Below are positions 6,294-6,336 of a DNA stretch of 6,336 bases, one piece after another. The DNA lies in assembly GCA_023406965.1 (NCBI GenBank), contig JAEXTI010000490.1:1-6336 (forward strand), read 5' to 3'. Under the pieces are notes generated by a model, which was given only the letters and a program-made list of their open reading frames with translations, was not told the DNA's origin and did no database searches. Source of the stretch: Chloroflexota bacterium (lineage in GTDB: Bacteria; Chloroflexota; Anaerolineae; Anaerolineales; Anaerolineaceae). Position 1 is the first letter of the stretch; each line of letters starts with the position of its first letter. The position numbers and the translations under genes are program-made.

Positions 6294-6336
6294 TTTGGAC
6301 TTTCCTGTCGGATTATTTTACCTGAATTTACCCTTT

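Noticed and set aside
6312..6320. Possible -10 (TAAAAT) for the kinase gene on the minus strand
   Set aside because: The matching -35 region would lie beyond the window edge, and an upstream co-transcribed gene cannot be excluded, so it is not supported as a feature.

Overview
The window holds four protein genes, one of them cut by the left edge, and one short divergent intergenic region. Base composition is GC-rich. The mix of genes points to a bacterium that makes menaquinone, most plausibly a Chloroflexota (Anaerolineae-like) lineage. The mix is a large secreted subtilase with calcium-binding loops, a UbiE/MenG methyltransferase, and a GAF-GAF NarL-type histidine kinase. The taxonomic call is an inference from gene style, since the window carries no marker RNA.

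Layout from left to right. Positions 1-3112 (minus) encode a very large secreted S8 (subtilisin-like) serine protease. Its C-terminus runs off the left edge; 1037 codons are visible, with an intact catalytic triad. Positions 3113-3263 form the divergent intergenic region. It has a perfect TATAAT box facing each way and two short palindromes in the likely 5' leader of the protease gene. Positions 3264-3899 (plus) encode a YedJ-like HD-domain metal-dependent hydrolase of unknown substrate. It converges, with a one-base gap, on a minus-strand pair at 3901-6293: a GAF-GAF-HisKA_3-HATPase sensor kinase (4602-6293) followed by a UbiE/MenG-type quinone methyltransferase (3901-4617) that overlaps its 3' end.

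The most interesting point is the kinase. Its first GAF domain matches the oxygen/redox-sensing heme GAF of mycobacterial DosS/DosT at the positions I could compare from memory: the proximal heme His (H116 here), the distal Tyr (Y138), and a DosT-like Gly (G54) where DosS has the channel-blocking Glu. The gene is overlapped by the menaquinone methyltransferase gene and probably translationally coupled to it. Together this suggests that oxygen or redox sensing and respiratory quinone synthesis are co-expressed. No response regulator is visible in the window.

No tRNA, rRNA, CRISPR array, insertion sequence or phage gene is seen. The many other open frames are antisense or out-of-frame shadows typical of GC-rich DNA.
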